A DNA stretch of 46,663 bases, taken from positions 1 through 46,663 of the forward strand of contig CANQUZ010000002.1 in assembly GCA_947627165.1 (NCBI GenBank), written 5' to 3'. The stretch is from an uncultured Roseburia sp. (lineage in GTDB: Bacteria > Bacillota > Clostridia > Lachnospirales > Lachnospiraceae). The notes beneath the pieces were generated by a model, which did no database searches, was not told the origin of the DNA, and saw nothing but the letters and a program-made list of their open reading frames with translations. This document shows positions 27,628 through 36,605 of this stretch, piece by piece. Position 1 is the stretch's first letter. The number at the start of each line of letters is the position of its first letter. A program made the position numbers and the translations under genes.

Positions 27628-28941
27628 ATGAAAACGTTATATTTGCACATTGGGACTCCAAAAACAGGGACGAGTGCCCTGCAAAGTTTTTTCTTGAAGA
27701 ATAGAGAGCGCCTGTATGAAGATGGAATATGGTATCCGGATTTAGCGGCGAGCCTTAAGTGGGAGGAAAAGCTGAAAGTATTCAGTGGAAACGGTATCAA
27801 TTTTAGGGAACTTACAGTAAGTTTAGAGGATATGGAAGCGGAAAAAAAGAAATTTTTTCAAGATATGTTTCAAAAATTTAAAAACTGTGATACAAATATT
27901 TTGCTTTCCGATGAAATTCTCTATCTTCGTAATGAAATAATCTATCAGAATTTAGTAGAGCAAGGCTTTGAGGTTAAAGTAATTGTCTTTTTCAGAAGGC
28001 AGGACCTGTGGGGGGAATCTCATTGGAATCAGATTGTAAAATTGGGACGTTGTGCGGAGAGTTGTTTTGATACCATACAAAAGATAGATATAGATTATTA
28101 TCAAAAATGTAAAAGAATAGCAGATATAGTAGGAAAAGAGAATTTGTTAGTATCTGTATACGGGGAGAATGACATATTTACAAACTTTTTAAATAAATTA
28201 GGCATTCAAGATATCAGTAAATATCAGAAGGATAAATACCAGGCAAATCCATCCTTGTCAGCAAATTTTGTAGAAATAAAACGTATCTTAAATGGTATAC
28301 CAGACAGTGCAATTTTAAATGAAGATGCCAGAGAATTATTGGAGGAGGGCAGACAATATTCCCTGACAGATGAAAGCGTAAGACATGCACCATCTTTTTT
28401 AAGCAGAGAAGAGCGCAAAGTAATTATTCAAAAATACCATGAGAGTAATACCATGTTAGCAAAGGAATTTTTGGACAGAGAGACGCTGTTTGATGAAACC
28501 ATTGAAGATAGTGAAGATAGTGGCATTGATACGAAGACGATTTATCAGGATATGATTAAATATTTCGGTATGTTAGCGGTTCATCAATATAAAGAAATTG
28601 AAAAATTAAAGGACAGTCTATATAAGTTTCAAATCCCGGAACAGTGTGAGGGAAAAAATCTTCTGGTATATGGGATTGACAGACTGGGAAGCAGGTTATA
28701 TCAACAGATTAAGGCAGAGATGAACTGCAAAGAAATCATTGCTGTAGACAGAAAATGGGGAGCTGCGCAGGAAAATTATAAAATTCCGGTGTGCAATCCG
28801 GAGATAATACATTACAGGGAGTTTGATTATGTGCTGATTGCAGTAAGGGATGAAAGGACCTATGAAGCAATCAGGGAATATTTACTCAATAAAAAGAAGG
28901 TGCCAGAGGAAAATATTTTGAGAATGAAGTTAGAAGCATAA
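27628..28941 (+). CDS. PAPS-dependent sulfotransferase-like protein with C-terminal Rossmann-like domain
   Basis: N-terminal 5'-PSB-like P-loop YLHIGTPKTGTSALQSFF; C-term NLLVYGIDRLGSRLYQQI...IIAVDRKWG. Confidence 0.78.
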   Translation: MKTLYLHIGTPKTGTSALQSFFLKNRERLYEDGIWYPDLAASLKWEEKLKVFSGNGINFRELTVSLEDMEAEKKKFFQDMFQKFKNCDTNILLSDEILYLRNEIIYQNLVEQGFEVKVIVFFRRQDLWGESHWNQIVKLGRCAESCFDTIQKIDIDYYQKCKRIADIVGKENLLVSVYGENDIFTNFLNKLGIQDISKYQKDKYQANPSLSANFVEIKRILNGIPDSAILNEDARELLEEGRQYSLTDESVRHAPSFLSREERKVIIQKYHESNTMLAKEFLDRETLFDETIEDSEDSGIDTKTIYQDMIKYFGMLAVHQYKEIEKLKDSLYKFQIPEQCEGKNLLVYGIDRLGSRLYQQIKAEMNCKEIIAVDRKWGAAQENYKIPVCNPEIIHYREFDYVLIAVRDERTYEAIREYLLNKKKVPEENILRMKLEA

Positions 28942-28959
28942 GGTTAAATTGTTTATGAC

Positions 28960-28999
28960 AGCCATTATGGAAGAATTTTCATAGTGGCTTATTTTTATT
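28960..28999 (+). terminator. Rho-independent terminator of sulfation cassette
   Basis: AGCCATTATG-gaagaatttt-CATAGTGGCT followed by TATTTTTATT. Confidence 0.8.
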
Positions 29000-29054
29000 A
29001 GGAAAGGATGTTTTAGAGATAAAAAAGAATCAAGTACAATAACTTGGGAGGAAA

Positions 29055-29218
29055 GTAACAGTTCAGCCATAAGCAGTCTCATAGGCGAATCATGCTTGCA
29101 TGAATGAGCATACGAGACTGCTTATGAGCAGAACGCCCGTTCATGAGCAATCCGCTTACGATAGTAAGCTTTGAAGCACGTAGTGCGGGATTGCGAATGG
29201 CGTGGGCTGAACTGTTAC
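29055..29218 (-). mobile_element. MITE-like palindromic element, copy 4 (164 bp, inverted relative to copy 3)
   Basis: Same TIRs; perfect 8-bp direct repeat GGAGGAAA (29047-29054 and 29219-29226); 18-bp internal insertion relative to copy 3. Confidence 0.92.
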
Positions 29219-29246
29219 GGAGGAAAAAGCTGAAAATACAAATCGC

Positions 29247-29275
29247 TTGAGGAATTTATAGAGATATGATAGTAT
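29247..29275 (+). promoter_or_regulatory. Predicted promoter TTGAGG-17-TAGTAT (TGa extended) for module 4
   Basis: Boxes and spacing. Confidence 0.5.
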
Positions 29276-29338
29276 ATAAAATATGTTATAGGAAACGGGG
29301 CATACTTATCTTAATTGGCGGGTGGAAAAGGAAAAAGA

Positions 29339-30289
29339 ATGAAAAAAGTTTCGTTGATTATACCAATCTATAATGCACAAGAATATTTGAAAGAGTGTTT
29401 AGAGAGTGCTGTGGCGCAGACGTATAAGAATATGGAGATTATATGTATAGATGATGGATCGACAGACGGGTCGGGCGGTATATTAGATTCCTTTGCAGAT
29501 AGATATGACAATATTGTAGCGGTCCATCAAAGTAACAAGGGGGAGAGTGCTGCAAGAAATGTGGGGCTAAGCATAGCGAGTGGAGACTACATTGCATTTA
29601 TGGATTGTGATGACTGGATAGAGAGCCATATGTATGAGACATTAGTAAATATGATAGAAAAAAATAATGTTGATATGGCGGCATCGAGTTGGACAAAAGA
29701 ATTTCCAACGTATACGGTAGAGATGAAAAATAGCGAGGATATTGTACCTGGGGTTATCGGTCAGGAAGAGCTAATGTACTATGTATATCGAAGAGACGCC
29801 TATCAGGGATTTGCCTATATGTGGAATAAATTATATAGGCGTTCTGTGATATATGGGAACGGTGAAAATCCGCTGATGTTTTCAGAAGATTTGCGTTTGG
29901 GCGGGGATGTGTTGTACTTAGCCCGGATACTATTGAATACAAAATCTGCTGTATATACACCGGAGAATTTTTACCATTACCGACAGCGCAAAGTGTCAGG
30001 ATGTCATACGGATGATATCGAAAAACGTATGGACTGGTTAAAGGCTTATGAAGTTGTTATTGATTTGTTTGAGTATGCGAAAGTGAAGGAAGAAATACTA
30101 ATCTGGGTAAAACGTTTTTTGGCATACCATAGCAGTAATGTTGCGGAACTGTCATTTCAACAGGGAAATAGAAGTGCTCTGGTGAGATGTCAGGAAATTA
30201 TGCGGCAGTATGGCAATGATTATAGGATTACAAACGAGATGTACCCGGATAGAGTTGCCAGATATGACAAAATATTAGAATATCAATGA
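29339..30289 (+). CDS. GT2 family glycosyltransferase
   Basis: KVSLIIPIYNAQEYLKECLESAVAQTYKNMEIICIDDGSTDGS...GDYIAFMDCDDW. Confidence 0.92.
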   Translation: MKKVSLIIPIYNAQEYLKECLESAVAQTYKNMEIICIDDGSTDGSGGILDSFADRYDNIVAVHQSNKGESAARNVGLSIASGDYIAFMDCDDWIESHMYETLVNMIEKNNVDMAASSWTKEFPTYTVEMKNSEDIVPGVIGQEELMYYVYRRDAYQGFAYMWNKLYRRSVIYGNGENPLMFSEDLRLGGDVLYLARILLNTKSAVYTPENFYHYRQRKVSGCHTDDIEKRMDWLKAYEVVIDLFEYAKVKEEILIWVKRFLAYHSSNVAELSFQQGNRSALVRCQEIMRQYGNDYRITNEMYPDRVARYDKILEYQ

Positions 30290-30304
30290 TAGGTGGAAAA
30301 CAAT

Positions 30305-31510
30305 ATGAAGTGGAAGAATAAAGGGCATGAATATGACAGTATGTACCAAAAAATAACAGAAAAGAGGGGTTTTTACCTATTTGGAGCAGGAGATTATGGA
30401 TATCAGTTCTTAAATATTATGAAGGATGAGATATCCATTTTGGGATATATAGATAATGCGCCGGAAAAACGGGGCAAAGAGATACATGGATTTTTTTGCT
30501 ATGGATTAGAAGATATCAAGTTAAAAGAAGATGAAGGAATTATCGTTACGATGTCGCAAATCGCCAGAACGCGTCCGGTTCACCAGTTGATGGAGGCCAA
30601 TTATCAGAAGGATAGCGACTTCTTTATTATTGAGGAATTTATATCAGTTTATCATGTTTACAAATATGATAAAGTATATTTTTCAAGCATATCTTTTTTG
30701 CCAAGTACAGTATGTAATCTGAAATGCAGGCACTGTCTTAATTTTAATCCGTTTGCGAAAAAATACTTTGTGCGGGAGTGGGATGAATTAGTAAAGGATA
30801 TAGATTTGTTTTTTTCCTGTGTGGATCATATCATGCTTTTTCATGTGAGCGGCGGAGAGCCAATGCTGTATAGATATACGGCAGATTTGATTGAGTATAT
30901 TGATAGGAAGTATGGGAATCGCATTGATACATTAAGAACTGTTACGAATGGAACGGTAGTTCCTTCGGATGAGGTGTTGGAAAAGTTAAGTACCTGTCGC
31001 TTTGAAGTGATTGTGGATGACTATCGGGAGGCTGTTCCTCAATATAACGAAAATTTTGACCGACTGATAAAAAAATTAGAGGAGTATAAAATAAGATATA
31101 AGATCAATAAGGCAGATTCTTGGATTGACTTAGCTCCGGAGGCAACGGATTTTTCTGATAAAACACAGGAATGGCTGGAGCAGCATAGAACTGAGTGCAG
31201 CCAATCCTGGCAGGAATTGCGGAATGGAAAACTATACAGCTGTAATTATGCTGCCTATGCCACAGTAGCGGGAATTGCCGGTGAGCAGGATTTAGAGGAA
31301 ACGTATGATTTAACAAAACATTCTGCAGATGACAAGAAACAATTAGTAGAATTCCGCTTGGGGCATACGGATAAAGGATATACAAACTTCTGCAAACAAT
31401 GCAGAGGGTTTACAAAGTATAATGATAGCGTTGTGGTTCCGGCGGTGCAGGCGCAGCGGATTGAAAGGGTAAAAGATGAAGAGGCTAGGAATCGTTTGTA
31501 TTTACGATAA
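30305..31510 (+). CDS. Radical SAM protein with N-terminal Rossmann-like domain
   Basis: CNLKCRHC (CxxxCxxC), HVSGGEPML, N-term FYLFGAGDYGYQFL...ILGYIDNAPEKRG; C-terminal Cys residues NFCKQCRGF. Confidence 0.82.
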   Translation: MKWKNKGHEYDSMYQKITEKRGFYLFGAGDYGYQFLNIMKDEISILGYIDNAPEKRGKEIHGFFCYGLEDIKLKEDEGIIVTMSQIARTRPVHQLMEANYQKDSDFFIIEEFISVYHVYKYDKVYFSSISFLPSTVCNLKCRHCLNFNPFAKKYFVREWDELVKDIDLFFSCVDHIMLFHVSGGEPMLYRYTADLIEYIDRKYGNRIDTLRTVTNGTVVPSDEVLEKLSTCRFEVIVDDYREAVPQYNENFDRLIKKLEEYKIRYKINKADSWIDLAPEATDFSDKTQEWLEQHRTECSQSWQELRNGKLYSCNYAAYATVAGIAGEQDLEETYDLTKHSADDKKQLVEFRLGHTDKGYTNFCKQCRGFTKYNDSVVVPAVQAQRIERVKDEEARNRLYLR

Positions 31511-32627
31511 AGAGGGGAAAGTTGACAGATATTTAGAGTATTTGCTGTATGATTTGAAAAAAGTAATTAACGATTTGTATCTTGTAGTGAATGGAAAACT
31601 ATGTGAAAATGATTATAAAAAATTACAAAACATAACGGATAAAATATATGTTAGAGAAAACCGTGGATTTGATGCGGGGGCATATAAAGATGCCATATTG
31701 AATTGGATTGGGCGAGATAGGCTTGTTGAATATGACGAGATGGTTTTGTGCAATGATACCTTTTATGGTCCCTTTGATAGTTTTGAAACAATATTTGATG
31801 AGATGCAGCAGAAAAAGAAAGATTTCTGGGGATTAAAGTTTGTTGAATCAAAGTTTTTAAGTCACTTACAATCATATTTTCTGGTTTTTGAAAAAACTGT
31901 ATTAAAAGATCCGTTTTTTATAGATTATATGGAAAGCCATATTGACGAAGAAACGGAAGATATTTTGGAAGTTTATGCCAGTTTTGAAAATGGATTGTTT
32001 TATGCACTGACAAGCAGGGGATATCAGTATGCAGCATACGGTAATGCATACAACTATGATGTTTATCTCAGTCCTAATTTTTGTGTTCGTGAGGAAAAAC
32101 TTCCTATCATCAAAAAAAAAGCCTTTGCTAAAAAGTATCTCCATAAAGAAAATTTGATGGATGTTTTAAAATATGTGGCAGAGAAGTATGATATTTCCAT
32201 GATAAAAGAAAATGCAGTCAGATTGTATGGATGCGATATTGCATTTGATAAACTGCAAACTTATAAGATATCCAAAGATGATTTGGCTGGTTATGTCATG
32301 GGAGGAACATCCGTGGAAGAAAGGCAGATTCTTGATTTTTGCAGGCCGTTAGATGAAATATATTTCTATGGAACGGGAATGATCGCCAGGAGAACGGGGT
32401 ACATTTTTAGCAATCGCATTCCTATGCTGAAAGGTTATGTTGTCTCGGATGACCAAGAAAACGTGGGAGTGTTTGGAGGACTGCCTGTTTATCATGTAGG
32501 GGAAATAAAGAATACACAAAGCATAGGCATCATTGTGGCATTAAATAGGAATAATTCCGAAAAAGTGAAGGAAAATGTCAAAGCTTTTGAGAATGTACTT
32601 TTCTTATTCTCGGAAATGAATTGTTAA
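31476..32627 (+). CDS. RgpF-like (rhamnan synthesis F family) glycosyltransferase with C-terminal Rossmann-like domain
   Basis: VRENRGFDAGAYKDAI, MVLCNDTFYGPFDSFETIFDEM, QSYFLVFEKTV; C-term IYFYGTGMIARRTGYIF. Confidence 0.78.
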   Translation: MKRLGIVCIYDKEGKVDRYLEYLLYDLKKVINDLYLVVNGKLCENDYKKLQNITDKIYVRENRGFDAGAYKDAILNWIGRDRLVEYDEMVLCNDTFYGPFDSFETIFDEMQQKKKDFWGLKFVESKFLSHLQSYFLVFEKTVLKDPFFIDYMESHIDEETEDILEVYASFENGLFYALTSRGYQYAAYGNAYNYDVYLSPNFCVREEKLPIIKKKAFAKKYLHKENLMDVLKYVAEKYDISMIKENAVRLYGCDIAFDKLQTYKISKDDLAGYVMGGTSVEERQILDFCRPLDEIYFYGTGMIARRTGYIFSNRIPMLKGYVVSDDQENVGVFGGLPVYHVGEIKNTQSIGIIVALNRNNSEKVKENVKAFENVLFLFSEMNC

Positions 32628-32736
32628 AATTGCTAATGTTGGAAAAAGCACTTTAAGGATTTTATGCAATCCGGCAGAATTATGCGATTATAGATAAAGG
32701 CAAGAAAACGTTTGTCATATATAGAGGAGGAAAAGA

Positions 32737-34113
32737 ATGAGAATTGTTATTTTTGGTACAGGCGTATTTTATAAAAATCGTAAAGAGAGCGTATGGAAAG
32801 AAAATGTGGTAGCATTTTTGGACAATGCTCCCGAGAAACAGGGAACCAGATTAGACAATAGAATGATATACGCGCCGGAAAAGGTAAAAGATTTACAATA
32901 TGACTATATTCTTATCATGACAAATCATAAGTTTTTTATTGAAATTAATCATCGATTGTTAGAGTTGGGTATACCGCAACAGAACATACTATCTTATGAC
33001 GAGTTTTTGGATATACAGGATTCAAAGGAAAGTTCCATGCGGATATACTGCCGTGGGACTGCAGATGAGATATGGTCAGGTGAAAAACGGGTACTGTTGC
33101 TTTCACATGAACTCTCTAATTCTGGAGCCCCAATTGTTTTGCTGAATGCGGCTTTAGTTATACAGAAAAATGGCTATAAACCTGTCATTATGTCTCCGAA
33201 AGATGGGCCATTACGCAGTGAGATAATAAATCATGGGATACCGCTTGTTATTGATGCATGGATTAGAAAGAAGAATACATTTCTTTGGAACTGGATGATA
33301 GGATTTGACTTTATCTGGGTAAACACATTGGATTTCAGTTACCTCATTGACGATTTATCGGAATCCGGGGTTCAGGCGGCATGGTGGCTGCATGAAACTG
33401 ATATTTCTTATGAGATTATCGGCATGAATAAAATGCCTAAAGCAGAAAAGATCATACCAACATATGGGGTAGGGGAGCGTGCGATAGGTTCATTTAAAAA
33501 GTACCTCAAAAGGACGGATATACAAAATTTGTTTTATGGGATTCCGGATAAAAGCCAGGAAAAGAAGCTGACATTTGCATTAATTGGTTCAATATCCGAA
33601 AGGAAGGGTCAGGATATTTTTGTAGATGCAATCGAACTGCTGACGGAAGAACAAAAAGAAAAAGCAGCTTTTAAGATCATTGGAGAAGCTATCCAACAGC
33701 ATATTTATGATGATATTGTTGTAAGGAGCAGCCAGATACCGTGTTTAGAAATAATGAGGCCTCTGGACCATGATGAGATGATACAGATGTATCAAAACAT
33801 AGATGTAGTGGTATGCCCATCCAGAATGGATCCCATGCCGGTGGTAGTTACAGAGGGATTTATGAAAAAAAAGGTTTGTATTGTTTCTGATATGACGGGG
33901 TCTGCAGGTTTGATCACAGATGGAAAAAATGGTCTCGTATGTGAAGTGAATGCAAAAAGCCTGTCAGAAAAAATAGCGTGGGTGATAGAACATCAAGAGG
34001 AATTAGACAGTATTCGTGATGAGGCGAGAAAATTGTATGAAGAACATTTTTCAATGGATGTTTTTGAAAAGAATATTATGGATATCATATGTGGAAGGGA
34101 AACTAAGGAATGA
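32737..34113 (+). CDS. GT4-type glycosyltransferase with N-terminal Rossmann-like domain
   Basis: N-term IVIFGTGVFY...VAFLDNAPEKQG; GT4 region LIGSISERKGQDIFVDAI, CPSRMDPMPVVVTEGFMKKKVCIVSD. Confidence 0.82.
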   Translation: MRIVIFGTGVFYKNRKESVWKENVVAFLDNAPEKQGTRLDNRMIYAPEKVKDLQYDYILIMTNHKFFIEINHRLLELGIPQQNILSYDEFLDIQDSKESSMRIYCRGTADEIWSGEKRVLLLSHELSNSGAPIVLLNAALVIQKNGYKPVIMSPKDGPLRSEIINHGIPLVIDAWIRKKNTFLWNWMIGFDFIWVNTLDFSYLIDDLSESGVQAAWWLHETDISYEIIGMNKMPKAEKIIPTYGVGERAIGSFKKYLKRTDIQNLFYGIPDKSQEKKLTFALIGSISERKGQDIFVDAIELLTEEQKEKAAFKIIGEAIQQHIYDDIVVRSSQIPCLEIMRPLDHDEMIQMYQNIDVVVCPSRMDPMPVVVTEGFMKKKVCIVSDMTGSAGLITDGKNGLVCEVNAKSLSEKIAWVIEHQEELDSIRDEARKLYEEHFSMDVFEKNIMDIICGRETKE

Positions 34114-35192
34114 AAACTGCATTTGTGAACGCTTTTCCAAATCCTAAAATTGCAGGTGAAAAAGACTGGGTAAAAAAATTAGAGTACTTAGGGGATAATA
34201 CCGGCAATTACGTGTATGTAGAAGAATTAAGAAAACAGATTAATTATGATATTGAGGCATGGCTGGGAGAGCCGGGATTTAAAACAGGTGAATATGATGC
34301 GGGAATCATACCGGTCTCTACTATTTTAAAAGGGGGTGTGGACTGTGCAGAGGTCTGGGCACCTTTAATTAAGGATATTGTGATGCCGATAACATTAGCG
34401 GGAGTGTGTACGCAGTCCTCCGGAGAAAGGCGCACGCCAAAAGAAGTGGCAGAAGTTATTCCAAAGGAACAGATAAAAGCGTTTCAGGAAATTGCAGAGC
34501 AGGCGCATTCGATTGGAATAAGGGGAGCGTTTACGGCGGAGGTGTGTGAGCTGCTGGGCGTGCATAATTATAGAATTATTGGCTGTCCATCTTATTATCA
34601 GTGGTACGATGGAGAGGCTAGGGAGTATCCTACGCCTGAATTGAAAAAGGTAACTTTTACTTTGCAGGCGAGACGAAGCATTAGTGGAAAAGTATATGAC
34701 TTTGGCAGAAGTGTGAATGGCGAGTGGATTTTACAGGAGAGAATCGATGGACCAGAACTAATTTTTGAAAAACGGATGCCAAGTGAAACTTATATTTCTA
34801 ATATGCTAAAAGGAAGCACGGCAAGTAAAGAGGATGTTATGAAATTTGCTGGAAATATGCATATGTTTTTTTCAGTGGAGGAATGGAAATCGTTTTTAAG
34901 GAGTGGTCAGTTTACATTTTCTTTCGGTATGAGATTCCATGGCAATATGATGGCTCATTTGACGGGAATCCCTACACTGTGGATTGCACATGACAGCAGA
35001 ACGAGAGAACTGGTAGAGACCTTGAAATTGCCCCATATATCAGTGGAGGAGTTTAAGACTCTCCATCATGTAGAAGAGCTATTGGAAAAATGCGATTATA
35101 GCGAGATGTATAAGAACTATGGGCACTTGTGCAGAAATTATGTGGAATATTTGGAAGAAAATAACATAAAACACAATTTCCATATTCATTGA
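34110..35192 (+). CDS. Polysaccharide pyruvyl transferase family protein
   Basis: GDNTGNYVYVEEL, IGIRGAFTAEVCELLGVHNYRIIGCPSYY, FSFGMRFHGNMMAHLTGIPTLWIAHDSRTREL. Confidence 0.82.
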   Translation: MKTAFVNAFPNPKIAGEKDWVKKLEYLGDNTGNYVYVEELRKQINYDIEAWLGEPGFKTGEYDAGIIPVSTILKGGVDCAEVWAPLIKDIVMPITLAGVCTQSSGERRTPKEVAEVIPKEQIKAFQEIAEQAHSIGIRGAFTAEVCELLGVHNYRIIGCPSYYQWYDGEAREYPTPELKKVTFTLQARRSISGKVYDFGRSVNGEWILQERIDGPELIFEKRMPSETYISNMLKGSTASKEDVMKFAGNMHMFFSVEEWKSFLRSGQFTFSFGMRFHGNMMAHLTGIPTLWIAHDSRTRELVETLKLPHISVEEFKTLHHVEELLEKCDYSEMYKNYGHLCRNYVEYLEENNIKHNFHIH

Positions 35193-35204
35193 GAGGTAGA
35201 GAAA

Positions 35205-36158
35205 GTGGAACGGCCGTTAGTTAGTGTAATTATGCCAGTATACAATGGAGAGAAATATATTCGTATAGCGTTGGAATCCATTTTAAAGCAGACTTATCAA
35301 AACTTAGAACTGCTTTTGATAGACGATTGTGGAGCAGATAGATCAATGGATATCGTCCATGAGTATGCCCAAAGGGATGAAAGGATTAGGATTTTTTACA
35401 ATGGGCAGAATAGAGGGATAGCATATTCCAGGAATGTAGGTCTGGATAATGCAAAAGGGGCGTACATTGCTATTATGGATGATGATGATTATGCATTTGA
35501 TTATCGTCTGGAAAAACAAGTGCGTTTTTTAGAAAACAATCCGACATACGACGTTGTGGGTGGAAAAGTACAACTGATAGATGAGGGTGGAGAAATAATT
35601 AAACAGGAAACGGCAGTATTGAAAGATTGTAATTATATTGAAACGATGTTTTTGTTTTTTAATATTTTCCATAACAGTGAGGTCATGTTTCGAAGGGAAC
35701 TGATGGAAAGAGCGGAATTGCGATATGAGGATCACCTGTTGGGAATGGAGGATTTCAAATTCTGGGTTAAGGCGTCTAAATATGGTAAAATGACAAATCT
35801 TGAGGATTTGCTTTTGCAGCATAGAATGACGGGAAGCAACGAGACGACTAGAGTAAAAAAAGAGCAGCTTGATATGAGAAGAGAAGTATTTGCACGGATA
35901 CAGAGATATTCCCTTGAGCAGAGCGGTTTCATTTTGACGGAGCAGCAGTTTCGGCTTCTAAGGAAGGTGATGCAGGAAGATGGAAGCGGTTCTGCGGAGA
36001 GTCGGGAAGAATTTTATCTGTTGTATGAGACGCTGCGTGGGATGATTCTCCAAGCGCGAGAGCGGAATATGAATATTACAGAGGCGATGGAATACTGGTT
36101 CAGGGATATTTTTGCGGCAAAGGTTTCATTGATCAGCAGAGAGAATATGTGGGATTAA
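35205..36158 (+). CDS. GT2 family glycosyltransferase
   Basis: LVSVIMPVYNGEKYIRIALESILKQTYQNLELLLIDD...AYIAIMDDDD. Confidence 0.92.
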   Translation: MERPLVSVIMPVYNGEKYIRIALESILKQTYQNLELLLIDDCGADRSMDIVHEYAQRDERIRIFYNGQNRGIAYSRNVGLDNAKGAYIAIMDDDDYAFDYRLEKQVRFLENNPTYDVVGGKVQLIDEGGEIIKQETAVLKDCNYIETMFLFFNIFHNSEVMFRRELMERAELRYEDHLLGMEDFKFWVKASKYGKMTNLEDLLLQHRMTGSNETTRVKKEQLDMRREVFARIQRYSLEQSGFILTEQQFRLLRKVMQEDGSGSAESREEFYLLYETLRGMILQARERNMNITEAMEYWFRDIFAAKVSLISRENMWD

Positions 36159-36190
36159 AAGGAAGCGCTATGGTAGAAAGCGCTTCCTTT
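36158..36190. terminator. Bidirectional terminator between convergent genes
   Basis: AAAGGAAGCGCT-atggtagaa-AGCGCTTCCTTT, 12-bp perfect stem. Confidence 0.75.
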
Positions 36191-36196
36191 ACATAT

Positions 36197-36586
36197 TCAG
36201 AGACGAAAGACAAAATATTTTTGGAGAAGAAAATTTACAGTCATTGCACAAGCAGTTGCAATGACAAAGGATGGTATCTTATTTTGAGTCAGGCTGAATA
36301 CAATGTAGTTGATGAGTGTATTTGTTCCGATGTTGGCGGCAAAACTCAAGTAATACCGAAACAGATATCGGATGTTTGTCTTTTCGGTATTTCGGAAGGT
36401 CCAGCTTTTATTAAGGAAGTACGAAAATACAGAGGAAATAAGCATGGATATACATTTAGCCCAAAGTATATGCAGCTTTGTGGAAAAAATCATATAAAAA
36501 ATAAAATCAATCGTTGTTGAACATACGCCAATTATACAGAATCTTACAGTAGAAGCGTTTGTACAGTTTTTAAAAAAATTTTTCAT
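36197..36586 (-). CDS. GtrA family membrane protein
   Basis: Four TM helices; VRFCIIGVCSTTIDFIFYM, FSYFLNKSWTFRN, NFLLQKYFVFR. Confidence 0.88.
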   Translation of the reverse strand: MKNFFKNCTNASTVRFCIIGVCSTTIDFIFYMIFSTKLHILWAKCISMLISSVFSYFLNKSWTFRNTEKTNIRYLFRYYLSFAANIGTNTLINYIVFSLTQNKIPSFVIATACAMTVNFLLQKYFVFRL

Positions 36587-36605
36587 GACTATACTCCGGG
36601 ATGAT

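Noticed and set aside
32640-32736. Possible promoter in the gap before the GT4 gene
   Set aside because: AT-rich with TATAGA-like hexamers but no convincing -35/-10 pair at standard spacing
36149-36520. 123-aa plus-strand ORF
   Set aside because: Runs antisense through the GtrA gene and over the bidirectional terminator; the minus-strand frame has clear family motifs
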